64,000 nucleotides of DNA from Flavobacteriales bacterium UBA6051 (GCA_002427735.1 DIYP01000016.1:310001-374000), one strand, 5' to 3'. Counted from the first letter of the stretch, positions 50,366 through 60,004 are shown. Numbers and translations: made by a program. The notes: a model not told the origin generated them from the sequence alone.

Positions 50366-53308
50366 ATGAAACCGATTCTACTGCTAATTACCGTTTTGGC
50401 GTGCGCATTAAACGTGCATTCGCAAGTTCAATTTGATCAAGCATACGCTCAGTTCCCATACCTTCCAGAAGGTATCCTGGAAGCGGTATCCTGGAATAAT
50501 ACTCGTATGGTGCATCTACCGGGTGATGAAACGGCTTGCTCTGGGATTCCACAAGCATATGGAATTATGGGGTTACATGATAACGGTAAAAACTACTTTA
50601 TCGAAAATGGAAATGTTGTTGCGCAATTTACGGGAATTTCAGTAGCTCAGCAGAAAAACTCCGCTACTGCTCAAGTGATGGCCTATGCTCAAATGTTTGA
50701 TGCACTTATGGCCGTTACCGTCGGAGTCCCGGAAGACAAGAATGATGCTGCTGCCATTCGAACAGTATTACATTCGTTATCAGAAATTCCAGATTCAGGG
50801 GCCGTTAATCTATTGGCTCGTGATATGCAGGTCTATTCTGTTTTGTCTTCGATGAATTCACCAGTATTTGCTCAACAGTTTAATTTTAATCCGTCCGATT
50901 ACGATCTCGAAGCACTATTTGGCACAAACAATTACAAAGTACTATCAGCAAAAAAAATCAAGTTAAAAGCAAACGGTATCGAGTCTGACAAAGGTGATAT
51001 TTTTCAACTTCCGTCAAATAAATCCAACCAATATGGGCCTGCGATATGGAATCCTGCTCCTATTTGTAATTTTAGTTCCCGTTTGGGAGTACCCATATCA
51101 GCCATTACTATTCATACAGTTCAAGGTACTTATGCAGGAGCCATTTCATGGGCCCAAAACTGTGCTGCAGATGTTTCTTATCATTATGTGATACGCTCTT
51201 CTGACGGCCAAGTTACCCAAATGGTTTTGGAAGAAGACAAAGCATGGCATGTCGGTAGTGAAAATCCATACACCATCGGATATGAACATGAAGGATATGT
51301 AAGTAACGCAGCATGGTACACGAACGAAATGTATCTCAGCTCGGCTGATCTTAGCAGGGATATTGTGAACAGTGGTTATGGGATTCTACCTTTGCGCACC
51401 TTTGACGGTCCAGCCACATCAGGGACAAATGTGCTTGGAGGATGTATCAAAATAAAAGGACATCAGCACTTTCCCAATCAGACACACGTAGATCCGGGTA
51501 TAAACTGGAACTGGGAATACTATTATCAACTCATCAATAATCCTCCCAACATTATTACGATTACTTCGTCATCTGGCACACTGACTGACACGGGTGGGGC
51601 AATGACTGATTATTCCGATGACGAGCGCCAGCTTTGGCTCATTCAGCCGCCCGCCGCCCAAAGCATTACACTTGATTTTTCTGTCTTTGAACTTGAAAAC
51701 AACTGGGACTACCTGTATATCTATGATGGAGATACAACGACTTCTCCCCTGATTGGAACATATACGGGAACGAATTCACCTGGAACTATAATTTCAACAG
51801 GCGGGTCGCTTTTACTTGAATTTAGAAGTGATTGTGCTACCGTAGCGGAAGGTTGGGTGGCAACTTTTTCAGAAACTGTTGCTGATGCTACTCCTCCCAT
51901 TACCAGTATTATCCCCAATGCAACTTGGCATACCGACGATTTTATTGTTGACTTTGTAGACACTGATGCGCAGAGCGGTGTCGATAAGCGGTTCTATTTA
52001 GCTGGAAAGAAGGCAAATAGTGAAAATGATTGGTCATCGCTTGGAGATTATGGTTTTGCGAACGAAACTTTTGAAGACAATGATCTCAACTGGAACGCTG
52101 TCACCGGCACTTACAATTTGAATGCTGGAGCTCTGAATTTTCAGGATGTCAATGAAAACAACTCTAATACTTACATGTTGGTCGAGCAAGACAACGCCTC
52201 CAGTTACCTCTATGAGTGGGATCAAACTATTACCAGTGCTGCATCCAACCAAAGAGCAGGAATGCATTTCTTTTGCGATAGTGCTAACTTGACAAATCGA
52301 GGGAATTCTTATTTCATTTACCTAAGAGAAAGTAACGACAAAGTCCAGATTTATTCTGTCGACACCAACGTATTTAACCTTGAAGCAGATATTGACTTTC
52401 CTGTGAATCAAGGACAAACATACAACTGTAAAACATTCTTTGATCCAATAAGCGGTGCAATAGATGTCTACATTGATGACAGTTTAATTGCTTCATGGCA
52501 GGACTTAACACCGCTATCAGTTGGGAATTCCATTTCTTTGCGCACTGGAGGATGCGAAGCTATTTTTGACAATATTCGTGTCTATAAATCTCGCGGGACG
52601 CAGGCAACAATTCAAGCGGGTCTAGGAGAGTTAATGTTTATAGAAAGTGAAAACGCCATTCCAACTGGTTTTGTTCGATCGCTAGCTTTGGACAGCGCAG
52701 GCAATTGGTCTTTACCAGAAGTAGCGACCTACCTACTGGATTTTACGCCACCCGAGATCGACTTCCTGAATGACGGAAATGCGCTTGATGTTGATACTTT
52801 TACGACCAGTACATTATATGCCAACTGGAATGCACTGGATATTCATTCAGGCATTGGTAATTATGAAATAGCCATTGGTACGCTTCCCGTTATTGATGAT
52901 GTATACCCTTGGACTGACAATGGCGGATCTAACGCCTTTTCAACAATATTAAGCAATCCGTTGTATGATCAAACATACTATGTTTCAATACGTGCCACAA
53001 ACCAGGCAGGGCTTACTGAACAATTCATGTCTGATGGTCAACGTTACATTGATAACCTCAACATCAATGATATCAGTGGGCTAGATCAGATTGAGTTATA
53101 TCCAAATCCTACAGATGGATTTGTTCAGTTGGGGAATGTCGAGCAACCGGTTGATGTGATCATCTACACAATGGATGGCAAGGTTTGTTACACGCAGCGC
53201 AACTACGTCAACGAACCTATCAATATTTCGTCTTTAGCAGCAGGAAGCTACAAAGTTGTCATTAAGAATGACCATGCGTTTATCGTTAAGCAGCTTATAA
53301 AACAATAG
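50366..53308 (+). CDS. T9SS-exported N-acetylmuramoyl-L-alanine amidase with CUB domain
   Basis: 980 residues. Signal peptide to HSQ (residue 20). After an unassigned region (about 21-235), an Amidase_2 domain (about 240-390) keeps the zinc ligands: H250 in ITIHTVQG, H366 in IKGHQHFP and D376 in HVDPG. It should cut the amide bond between muramic acid and L-Ala. A CUB-like domain (about 395-505, YLYIYDGDTT), a segment with WHTDDFIVDFVDTDA, a laminin/golvesin-like domain (about 550-720), a fibronectin-like part and a T9SS type A tail (IELYPNPTDGFVQLG... ending VKQLIKQ) follow. Thus an extracellular, many-domain enzyme that may act on other bacteria or on the cell's own wall. Promoter resembles TAACTTTA upstream. 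Confidence 0.92.
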   Translation: MKPILLLITVLACALNVHSQVQFDQAYAQFPYLPEGILEAVSWNNTRMVHLPGDETACSGIPQAYGIMGLHDNGKNYFIENGNVVAQFTGISVAQQKNSATAQVMAYAQMFDALMAVTVGVPEDKNDAAAIRTVLHSLSEIPDSGAVNLLARDMQVYSVLSSMNSPVFAQQFNFNPSDYDLEALFGTNNYKVLSAKKIKLKANGIESDKGDIFQLPSNKSNQYGPAIWNPAPICNFSSRLGVPISAITIHTVQGTYAGAISWAQNCAADVSYHYVIRSSDGQVTQMVLEEDKAWHVGSENPYTIGYEHEGYVSNAAWYTNEMYLSSADLSRDIVNSGYGILPLRTFDGPATSGTNVLGGCIKIKGHQHFPNQTHVDPGINWNWEYYYQLINNPPNIITITSSSGTLTDTGGAMTDYSDDERQLWLIQPPAAQSITLDFSVFELENNWDYLYIYDGDTTTSPLIGTYTGTNSPGTIISTGGSLLLEFRSDCATVAEGWVATFSETVADATPPITSIIPNATWHTDDFIVDFVDTDAQSGVDKRFYLAGKKANSENDWSSLGDYGFANETFEDNDLNWNAVTGTYNLNAGALNFQDVNENNSNTYMLVEQDNASSYLYEWDQTITSAASNQRAGMHFFCDSANLTNRGNSYFIYLRESNDKVQIYSVDTNVFNLEADIDFPVNQGQTYNCKTFFDPISGAIDVYIDDSLIASWQDLTPLSVGNSISLRTGGCEAIFDNIRVYKSRGTQATIQAGLGELMFIESENAIPTGFVRSLALDSAGNWSLPEVATYLLDFTPPEIDFLNDGNALDVDTFTTSTLYANWNALDIHSGIGNYEIAIGTLPVIDDVYPWTDNGGSNAFSTILSNPLYDQTYYVSIRATNQAGLTEQFMSDGQRYIDNLNINDISGLDQIELYPNPTDGFVQLGNVEQPVDVIIYTMDGKVCYTQRNYVNEPINISSLAAGSYKVVIKNDHAFIVKQLIKQ

Positions 53309-53391
53309 AATTCTACATCTCATTGGAGTAATTTTACATGTGATCACAGCTGTTTGTGTTCTAACTTTATAATGAACAAAATACTTCAGCT

Positions 53392-54222
53392 ATGAAAAAA
53401 CGATTATTACTCAGCGTGATTGCGTTCTCCTCGTTTAGTTACGGACAATTGCATAATTCCGATTTTGAAGATTGGTCAAACATCAATCAGCACGTTTATG
53501 ATTATGAAATGGTGGATTCGCATCTTGTTGCAGACCCTTTTCATGGTTTTCTCACCAATTGGGCTTTTGATTACGACGTGGGGCTTTGCCAAACAACAGA
53601 CGCATTCACTGGAAATTACGCCGCCATTATTCACAACTGGTATTCGTACGCTCAAACAAAACTTATCTACCGTGATAGCTTTTCTTTTTATCCTGAGCAC
53701 CTAACGGGCGCATACAAATATGTAGATGCCGTCCCTGGGTCGGTTGGTACTGCGCATGTAATTGTAAAGAGTGTTGCTGGCGATACCATTATAAATAATG
53801 TTCATTCATTCGGAATGGAAACGCAGTGGACCGCATTCGATTTCTCGTTGACAGCATCTAGTATGACTTCTGATGAGGCGGACAGTATCATTATCGTATT
53901 CGACAATTCAGACGTAAACTGCCAAACGATGATGACCTGCAATCTCCTGTTTCTTGATGGCATCAATGTGATGAAATCAGGTACAGCAAATATGAATGAA
54001 ATAGAACAGACGCACGTTTCCGTTCACCCCAACCCAACCCATGGTGAGGTAATCATTGAGGGACATTTTAAATCAGCGTTCATTTTCGATCATATGGGAA
54101 GAGTTGTGAAACAGATCGAGCAAGGCGAAAAAGAACTTGATCTCCAGCTAGATCCGGGGATGTACTATATCCAATTCGAGCATTCCGGCAGCGTGTCCGT
54201 TCAGGAACTCGTGATTCGCTAA
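53392..54222 (+). CDS. Secreted T9SS cargo protein of unknown function
   Basis: 276 residues. Signal peptide to SYGQ (residue 19), a central beta-rich domain of about 175 residues with LHNSDFEDWSNINQHVYDYE and FDFSLTASSMTSDEADSIIIVFDNSD (carbohydrate-binding-like by eye), and a T9SS type A C-terminal domain from about 205 (VSVHPNPTHGEVIIEG, YYIQFEHSG, ELVIR). Exported through the outer membrane; function not recognised. The 83 bases before it include TAACTTTA, a relaxed -7 box. It is followed by the strongest palindromic terminator in the window. Confidence 0.88.
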   Translation: MKKRLLLSVIAFSSFSYGQLHNSDFEDWSNINQHVYDYEMVDSHLVADPFHGFLTNWAFDYDVGLCQTTDAFTGNYAAIIHNWYSYAQTKLIYRDSFSFYPEHLTGAYKYVDAVPGSVGTAHVIVKSVAGDTIINNVHSFGMETQWTAFDFSLTASSMTSDEADSIIIVFDNSDVNCQTMMTCNLLFLDGINVMKSGTANMNEIEQTHVSVHPNPTHGEVIIEGHFKSAFIFDHMGRVVKQIEQGEKELDLQLDPGMYYIQFEHSGSVSVQELVIR

Positions 54223-54233
54223 AATGCAGACAT

Positions 54234-54267
54234 AAAAAAGCCCGACGCAATTGCGTCGGGCTTTTTT
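54234..54267. terminator. Bidirectional terminator between the T9SS cargo gene and rplY
   Basis: A perfect 34-base palindrome: AAAAAAGCCCGACGCAA at 54234-54250 and its exact complement to 54267. T runs on both strands allow use by both convergent genes. Confidence 0.95.
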
Positions 54268-54285
54268 AATGTATTAGAAGTTGAT

Positions 54286-54909
54286 TTATTCTTCTCCTCC
54301 TTCAGCTGGTGCATCTCCTTCTGCTGCCTCTTCTCCTTCCTCTTCTTCCTCATCTGCAACCGCTCCACGTGCCATTTTAACACCAAGAACTACTGCATTT
54401 GCAGGCTCAAGAAATTCAACACCATCAATATCCAAATCAGAAATTCGTACTGATTGCCCGATTCTCAAGTCAGAAACATTTACAGTAACCGCATCTGGCA
54501 AATCTCCTGGAAGTCCAATTACACGTAACTTTCTGTATGGCTGTCTCAATTTACCACCATTCATAACACCGATTGCCGAACCTTCATGACGAAGTGGCAA
54601 GCTTACTTTCACACGCTTCTTGTCGTCTAACTCCAAGAAATCAACGTGAACAGGTGTATCTTTTACTGGATGCATTTGCAAATCCTGAATAATGGCTACT
54701 GCCTTTTTACCACCTTCGATGTCCAACTCTACTTGATAAACATCTGGAGAGAAAATTAATTTTTGTACATCTACTGCTCTTACAGAAAAGTGAATTTGCT
54801 CACCCTGTCCGTAAAGCACACAAGGAACACGACCTTCTTTTCTCAAAGCCTGCGTATCCTTCTTCCCTACGTTCGCTCTTAACGAACCGCTCAATTGCGC
54901 TTTTTTCAT
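54286..54909 (-). CDS. rplY: Ribosomal protein L25 / general stress protein Ctc
   Basis: 207 residues. The N-terminal L25 domain (about 1-95) binds 5S rRNA; the C-terminal domain (TL5/CTC-type, about 95-185) is present, so this is the long form. It starts MKKAQLSGSLRANVGKKDTQALRKEGRVPCVLYG. The C-terminus is a highly acidic, low-complexity tail (DEEEEEGEEAAEGDAPAEGGEE). It is co-transcribed with prs, 10 bases apart. Confidence 0.95.
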   Translation of the reverse strand: MKKAQLSGSLRANVGKKDTQALRKEGRVPCVLYGQGEQIHFSVRAVDVQKLIFSPDVYQVELDIEGGKKAVAIIQDLQMHPVKDTPVHVDFLELDDKKRVKVSLPLRHEGSAIGVMNGGKLRQPYRKLRVIGLPGDLPDAVTVNVSDLRIGQSVRISDLDIDGVEFLEPANAVVLGVKMARGAVADEEEEEGEEAAEGDAPAEGGEE

Positions 54910-54919
54910 TGTTTATTAT

Positions 54920-55852
54920 TTAGATTATAAAATGTGAACTTATTGATTCGTTCTTAACCATTCGGTTAATTACGTCTCCGAACAAATCTGCAACCGTCAT
55001 GATACGAATTTTATCATGCGCCTGTTTCAACGGAATAGTATCCGTAACGATTAGTTCAGTAATTTTAGAATTTGTCAGCCGCTCATATGCAGGACCTGAA
55101 AGCACGGCATGTGTACAAAATGCACGAACGCTTTTTGCTCCCTTTTCCATGAAGAGGTCTGCCGCTTTTGTCAAAGTTCCTGCGGTATCGCACATGTCAT
55201 CAACTAAGACAACATCTTTACCTGCCACATCACCAATTACGGTCATTTCTGCCACCTCATTCGCCTTCTTACGTTGCTTATGACAAATTGCTAAACCAAC
55301 GTCAAGACGCTTCGCATAAGAATTGGCGCGTTTTGCACCACCAGCGTCCGGCGCAGCCATGATCAAATTTCCAGTATTTAATTTTTCTATTTCTGCATTA
55401 AAGATGGTAGAACCATACAAGTGATCAACCGGTACCTCGAAGAATCCCTGGATTTGATCAGCATGCAAATCCATTGTCATAATTCTATCAATACCTGCAG
55501 CAACCAACATATTCGCCACCATTTTTGCACCAATGGCTACTCTTGGTTTATCTTTTCTATCTTGACGTGCAAATCCAAAGTAGGGTACTACCACAATAAT
55601 TTTGCGAGCAGAAGCTCTACGTGCTGCATCTACCATCAACAAAAGCTCAAACAAATTCTCCGTTGGAGGCATTGTTGACTGCACAATGAATACGTCCTGA
55701 CCGCGAACTGTTTCCTCAAAAGAAACAACAAACTCGCCGTCACTAAATACTGTCTTCGTTACCTTCCCCAAGGGGACGCCATAAGACGCAGCAATGCGTT
55801 CAGCTAAGTCACGTGATTCAGTACCGGCAAATATTTTAACTCCTGCAGACAT
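54920..55852 (-). CDS. prs: Ribose-phosphate pyrophosphokinase
   Basis: 310 residues. Makes PRPP from ribose 5-phosphate and ATP for nucleotide, histidine and tryptophan synthesis. The flexible ATP loop FGFARQDRK (92-100), the metal His H130 in MDLHADQIQGFF and the PRPP-binding VDDMCDTAGTL (217-227) are all intact. Cytosolic. The promoter just upstream (55872-55879) should serve prs and rplY. Confidence 0.97.
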   Translation of the reverse strand: MSAGVKIFAGTESRDLAERIAASYGVPLGKVTKTVFSDGEFVVSFEETVRGQDVFIVQSTMPPTENLFELLLMVDAARRASARKIIVVVPYFGFARQDRKDKPRVAIGAKMVANMLVAAGIDRIMTMDLHADQIQGFFEVPVDHLYGSTIFNAEIEKLNTGNLIMAAPDAGGAKRANSYAKRLDVGLAICHKQRKKANEVAEMTVIGDVAGKDVVLVDDMCDTAGTLTKAADLFMEKGAKSVRAFCTHAVLSGPAYERLTNSKITELIVTDTIPLKQAHDKIRIMTVADLFGDVINRMVKNESISSHFII

Positions 55853-55871
55853 ATTTTCTTCTTGGAAGGCG

Positions 55872-55879
55872 CAAATTTA
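55872..55879 (-). promoter_or_regulatory. Candidate -7 box for prs-rplY
   Basis: Minus strand reads TAAATTTG (TAnnTTTG), 19 bases before the prs start. The nearest TTG upstream is too far for a normal -33. Confidence 0.5.
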
Positions 55880-55919
55880 GTCATTAAATAAATATAAATC
55901 GCCCTGTACAAGCGGATTT

Positions 55920-56474
55920 TTACTGACTTGATGCTTCAGAATCTTCAGGTAGCAATCCAGGGTCTTCGAGAAGTACTTCTTTTAGCAGCAACGTACTCTC
56001 TTCAAATGCAGGTATGCAAGCGGTTACAACAACTTTAGTTGGGTTGTAAAAAAGAGAGCCATTTTGGGTTTCTTCTGACAATATTTTTCCCTTTTGATTG
56101 TATGATTCAAGCAATAGTATTCCAGCACCGACGAAAAAAATCATTTTCATCATTCCGAAAAAAACACCTAACAACTTATTTATCAGACTCAATTGTACAA
56201 TTTTGATCACCTTTTCAATGGCCTTTCCTCCGAAGTAGATCATTGCTCCAATCGCTAAAAAAATCAAGGTGAAAGAAATAGCAGGCATGTAAGCGGAAGT
56301 AACATTTAACTTTTCCCGGAAAAAAGTGGTCAGAAAATCGGAAAAATGAATCCCCGCATATAATCCGAGAAACAATGCCAAAAAGGTAAAGAGCTCAATA
56401 ATGAGCCCTTTTTTGTACCCTTTCCAAGCTGCATAAGCCAATGCAGCCAATATGATAAAATCAATAAAATTCAC
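55920..56474 (-). CDS. CvpA family membrane protein
   Basis: 184 residues, four predicted transmembrane helices starting NFIDFIILAALAYAAWKGYKKGLIIELFTFLALFLGLYAG, the CvpA family start. Helix 3 contains MIYFGGKAIEKVIKIVQLSLINKLLG. CvpA was first linked to colicin V secretion and is broadly tied to envelope homeostasis; specific role unknown. It is the second gene after the YceI lipoprotein gene, 22 bases apart. Confidence 0.9.
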   Translation of the reverse strand: MNFIDFIILAALAYAAWKGYKKGLIIELFTFLALFLGLYAGIHFSDFLTTFFREKLNVTSAYMPAISFTLIFLAIGAMIYFGGKAIEKVIKIVQLSLINKLLGVFFGMMKMIFFVGAGILLLESYNQKGKILSEETQNGSLFYNPTKVVVTACIPAFEESTLLLKEVLLEDPGLLPEDSEASSQ

Positions 56475-56496
56475 TTAATACAGTCCAGCATGAAGC

Positions 56497-57129
56497 TTAC
56501 GGAACATACTTGAGTGTAGTCTTGAACGATAGTCCAACTTCAGTCCACAACTTCGAAACTCCATCTGCTCCGGTATGCAAATCTTTACAAACTGTATTCA
56601 GTGCATCAATTCCCGCTACTCCGTTCCATGAAGATACATCAATACTTGAAGTGAAGCTGAAGTCAGTATCTTCCATTGTGTAGTCTCCTTCTACATCAAA
56701 ATCAATTCCGTTCATTGTAATTGTCACAACAGCTTTCCCGTCATCACCAATAGATTTAACACTCCCTTCAATTTTATCTGTATTGATTGTTCCAAAGAAG
56801 TGCTCAGCAATTTTACCATTGCGCTCTTCGTTGTTTGTCTCAACTGACGCTGTATTAATTGAAAATGTTAAGCTCTCTAAAACTTCCTTCGCATCAGCAC
56901 TTTCACTTGAAGTATACTCTACTTCATTAAAGCTACCAGCTACAGGGACTTTATCCGAAGTTTTATACGATGTCCACTCCAATTCTGTCGTGCCCTCATT
57001 GAAGGAATATGTTCCCTCTGCTACTTCGTTTTCTTCTGAGTCGTCTACAACTTCCTCTTCTCCTCCACCGCAGGATGTAAGACCAACTGCCAAAATTAAG
57101 CTTGCGAAAATGTATGTTGCCTTTTTCAT
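56497..57129 (-). CDS. YceI family lipoprotein
   Basis: 210 residues. Lipobox LTSC (C20), then an acidic linker (GGGEEEVVDDSEENE) and a YceI beta-barrel domain (from about 40) with YSFNEGTTELEWTSYKTSDKVPVAGSF, NGKIAEHFFGTI and GDYTMEDTDFSFTSSIDVSSW. Family members bind isoprenoid quinones or similar lipids in a long hydrophobic pocket. Anchored facing the periplasm. It is the first gene of a pair with cvpA. Confidence 0.93.
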   Translation of the reverse strand: MKKATYIFASLILAVGLTSCGGGEEEVVDDSEENEVAEGTYSFNEGTTELEWTSYKTSDKVPVAGSFNEVEYTSSESADAKEVLESLTFSINTASVETNNEERNGKIAEHFFGTINTDKIEGSVKSIGDDGKAVVTITMNGIDFDVEGDYTMEDTDFSFTSSIDVSSWNGVAGIDALNTVCKDLHTGADGVSKLWTEVGLSFKTTLKYVP

Positions 57130-57217
57130 GTGTTTAAGTTTTCTTGCTAAGATAAAAAATTCCTTTCTCTGATCGATTTGACGGAGGAGAAAGTATAAAC
57201 TTTCGAATCTGATTTGC

Positions 57218-57225
57218 TATTTTCG
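57218..57225 (+). promoter_or_regulatory. -7-like box placed 4 nt before a start codon
   Basis: TATTTTCG is one base from TAnnTTTG; TTCT then ATG follow. Same geometry as at ygiQ and the GT9 gene, so probably another leaderless message. Confidence 0.4.
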
Positions 57226-57229
57226 TTCT

Positions 57230-57586
57230 ATGGATTTTGACGTTGAACTGCGCTTTCAGAAGGTAAAGAACGAACTGGAGAAAAAATTTGGTGAAGGAAT
57301 GGATGTCCAAGCCATTTTATTCTTAATTGGCGTAAACGAATTAGGAATCGGATATAAGGAGTTTTCAAAAAATGAAAAAACGGACTTGCTGCACGTTGCA
57401 ATATGCACTATTCTAGAGCCTTATGGCTATTATGAGTTTGAAGGAAGAGATGCTGAGCAATGGCCTCATTTTAAGCTGATAAAGCAACTTCCACCTCTTG
57501 ATTCAAGGGAACAGCAACACCTCATCAAAGAAGCGTTGATTTCCTATTTCGAACAAAATGACTACGTGGAAATTCCGGCCGAATAA
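57230..57586 (+). CDS. Small conserved protein of unknown function
   Basis: 118 residues, cytosolic. LRFQKVKNELEKKFGEGMDVQAILFLIGVNELG, then YKEFSKNEKTDLLHVAICTILEPYGYYEFEGRDAEQWPHFKLIKQLPPLD is a compact helical sequence. I associate it with a conserved Bacteroidetes hypothetical family but no function. Its start lies 4 bases after a -7-like box. The rseP gene follows about 100 bases later with its own -7 box. Confidence 0.85.
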   Translation: MDFDVELRFQKVKNELEKKFGEGMDVQAILFLIGVNELGIGYKEFSKNEKTDLLHVAICTILEPYGYYEFEGRDAEQWPHFKLIKQLPPLDSREQQHLIKEALISYFEQNDYVEIPAE

Positions 57587-57660
57587 TATGCTTTTGTTTT
57601 CTTCTTAAATGCTGAATAAGTGATTGTGCTGCAAAGCACAGATTCTCGCGTTGAATTCAC

Positions 57661-57668
57661 TACATTTG
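57661..57668 (+). promoter_or_regulatory. Candidate -7 box for rseP
   Basis: TACATTTG (TAnnTTTG), 19 bases before the ATG at 57688. No convincing -33 element. Confidence 0.5.
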
Positions 57669-57687
57669 CGTGCATAATTTTTAGTCT

Positions 57688-59220
57688 ATGACATTTTGGA
57701 TAAAAGCAGCTCAACTGCTTCTCTCACTTTCAATATTAGTTGTATTGCACGAGTTTGGGCATTACCTGACAGCTCGCTACTTTAAAATACGTGTTGAAAA
57801 GTTTTACCTCTTCTTTAACCCGTGGTTTTCACTTTTTAAGAAGAAAATCGGAGAAACAGAATGGGGAATAGGATGGCTCCCTTTAGGTGGATTTGTGAAA
57901 ATCTCAGGAATGATCGATGAGTCAATGGATAAAGAACAAATGGCGCAACCTCCCCAACCATGGGAATTTCGGTCAAAACCAGCCTGGCAGCGATTGATCG
58001 TAATGATTGGTGGAGTAGTCGTAAATATTATCGTAGGAGTGCTCATTTACATCATCGTTTTCTTTGCCTGGGGAAAACAAATGGCACCAACTGCCGATCT
58101 TCAAAACGGTCTTTCGATTCATCCGTATTTAGCGAAGTATGATATCCATTCAGGAGACAATATTTTGAAAATTGACGGTGAGAAGGTTATGCATTATAAC
58201 GATATCACCAACGGCTTGCTCCTTCGAGATCAGCGCACTTTAACAGTACAGCGACCAACTGGAGAAACTGTTGACATTAACATGCCAGAAGGGATTGACT
58301 TTGAATTGTTTGAACAGGGTGCGCTTCCAGTAGTACAGTTGCGACATAAGTCTGTTGATGTTGAATACCTGATAACTACAGGAGAATATGCGAGTGAGCG
58401 CACTGGACTCAAGCAAAGTGATTTTATCCTCTCGATAAATGATAAATCTTTGGAAGAAATTGACTTTAATGACGATGCTTTCATGAGCGGTTCTTCTTTT
58501 GAATTAATGATTCAGCGAGGTTTGGACTCTATCCGTTCCACGATTAATAAAGCGGATCTTGACAGCCTGTTGAATATTGCGCCAGCGATGCGTGCAGGTG
58601 TTCGTCCCGGTGATGTCTTTTTGACGATCGCAGATCAGGAAATCACGTTTTTTGATGACATTACCTCTACCCTTTATAACGCTAAAAATTCAACTGTCCC
58701 AGCACAGGTGTTAAGAGACCAGGATACCATTTCACTTGAACTGGCGGTTACTGAAATGGGATCGATTGGGTTTGCTCCGAAAAGTGTTATACCAGAGGAC
58801 AATGATATTTTCTACAGAGAGTACTACTCATTTGGAGCAAGTCTTTCTCTTGGAGTTGGAGAAGGAATGCAAAAACTAAGTGACTATATCAGTCAGCTCA
58901 AATTTTTATTCACGAAGAAAGGAGCGCAGTCCATTGGAGGATTTGGAGCTATCGGTCAAATGTTCCCACCGTTTTGGGATTGGGAAGCCTTTTGGTTGAC
59001 GACGGCATTTATTTCCATCATTCTTGCCTTCATGAACATTCTTCCAATACCCGCACTTGACGGTGGCCATGTCATATTCCTGCTTTACGAAATGATCACT
59101 GGAAAAGAAGCTCCGCAGAAAGTGTTGGAGTACGCACAGTACGTTGGCTTCTTCCTGTTAATTGGCCTCGTATTGTATGCGAATGGAAACGATTTATATA
59201 GGTGGTTAACAGGAGGGTAA
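57688..59220 (+). CDS. rseP: Site-2 protease RseP
   Basis: 510 residues. An intramembrane zinc protease that cuts membrane-bound anti-sigma factors and remnant signal peptides. Catalytic HEFGH at 21-25 in the first helix, and the second zinc motif N450-ILPIPAL-D458-GG in the last helices are intact. Two PDZ-like domains lie between (about 125-200 and 290-355; the second includes MRAGVRPGDVFLTIADQEI). The inner-membrane enzyme could act on the VWA protein at 43480, a possible substrate, but that is conjecture. Family and function class are firm. Confidence 0.95.
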   Translation: MTFWIKAAQLLLSLSILVVLHEFGHYLTARYFKIRVEKFYLFFNPWFSLFKKKIGETEWGIGWLPLGGFVKISGMIDESMDKEQMAQPPQPWEFRSKPAWQRLIVMIGGVVVNIIVGVLIYIIVFFAWGKQMAPTADLQNGLSIHPYLAKYDIHSGDNILKIDGEKVMHYNDITNGLLLRDQRTLTVQRPTGETVDINMPEGIDFELFEQGALPVVQLRHKSVDVEYLITTGEYASERTGLKQSDFILSINDKSLEEIDFNDDAFMSGSSFELMIQRGLDSIRSTINKADLDSLLNIAPAMRAGVRPGDVFLTIADQEITFFDDITSTLYNAKNSTVPAQVLRDQDTISLELAVTEMGSIGFAPKSVIPEDNDIFYREYYSFGASLSLGVGEGMQKLSDYISQLKFLFTKKGAQSIGGFGAIGQMFPPFWDWEAFWLTTAFISIILAFMNILPIPALDGGHVIFLLYEMITGKEAPQKVLEYAQYVGFFLLIGLVLYANGNDLYRWLTGG

Positions 59221-59299
59221 TTAATTTCCTCGGGACTTGCACTTGTGCGTAAAAGTTTGGACCGCATTTTGTAACTTGCGGAGATAAATTCAAAAACAG

Positions 59300-59983
59300 A
59301 TGAAAAAAATATTCTTAACACTTGCATTGGCCGTATTGAGCTCTACAGGTCTATTTGCACAATTGACTGAAGGGAGCGTAAGCTATAAAATGGATTTCGA
59401 GGCAGATGATCCAGAAATGGAGATGGCTATTGCCATGATGGCCGGCTCTGAGTTGAAGTTGTTCTTTAAAGAAGATATGACGCGTGCGGATGTTAAAATG
59501 GGATCGATGATGAATATGGTAACCGTATCCGATTCTAAGTCTGAAAATGTTCTAATGCTTATGGATATTTCAATGATGGGAATGAAGTATGGCGTTAAAT
59601 CTACTTTGACAGAACTTGAAAAACAAAACGATGGAAAAGAGCCTGAAATGGACATTCGTTTGGAAGATAAGAAAAAGGAGATTTTAGGATATGACTGCAA
59701 GTTGGCAGTAGCCACAGATGACGAGGGTAATGAAGTAATGTTCTGGTATACCGAAGACATTAGCGTAAACAAGCGCGGACAATCATATTTAAATGAAGAC
59801 ATCCCTGGTTTCCCATTGGAGTATGAGATCATGCAAGGTGGTATGAAAATATCATTATTGGCCGATAGCTTCGAAGAGAAAATCGATAAGAAAGCAGTAA
59901 AAGAACTGTTTAGCATGGAGATTCCTGAAGGTTACGAAGAAAAGACTCTCGATGATTTAATGAACATGGGTGGAGGAATGTAA
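59300..59983 (+). CDS. DUF4412-like secreted protein, Met-rich
   Basis: 227 residues with a signal peptide ending LFAQ (about residue 21). The mature part is the beta-rich DUF4412 type: EGSVSYKMDFEADDPEMEMA, then KKKEILGYDCKLAVATDDEGNEVMFWYTEDI. My count is 24 Met residues in 227 (over 10%), many in clusters such as SMMNM and SMMGM, which is unusual. Periplasmic or surface-exported; function unknown. It follows rseP by 79 bases and is followed by a terminator. Confidence 0.85.
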   Translation: MKKIFLTLALAVLSSTGLFAQLTEGSVSYKMDFEADDPEMEMAIAMMAGSELKLFFKEDMTRADVKMGSMMNMVTVSDSKSENVLMLMDISMMGMKYGVKSTLTELEKQNDGKEPEMDIRLEDKKKEILGYDCKLAVATDDEGNEVMFWYTEDISVNKRGQSYLNEDIPGFPLEYEIMQGGMKISLLADSFEEKIDKKAVKELFSMEIPEGYEEKTLDDLMNMGGGM

Positions 59984-60004
59984 TCTTACGTTACTGTAAA
60001 CTGG

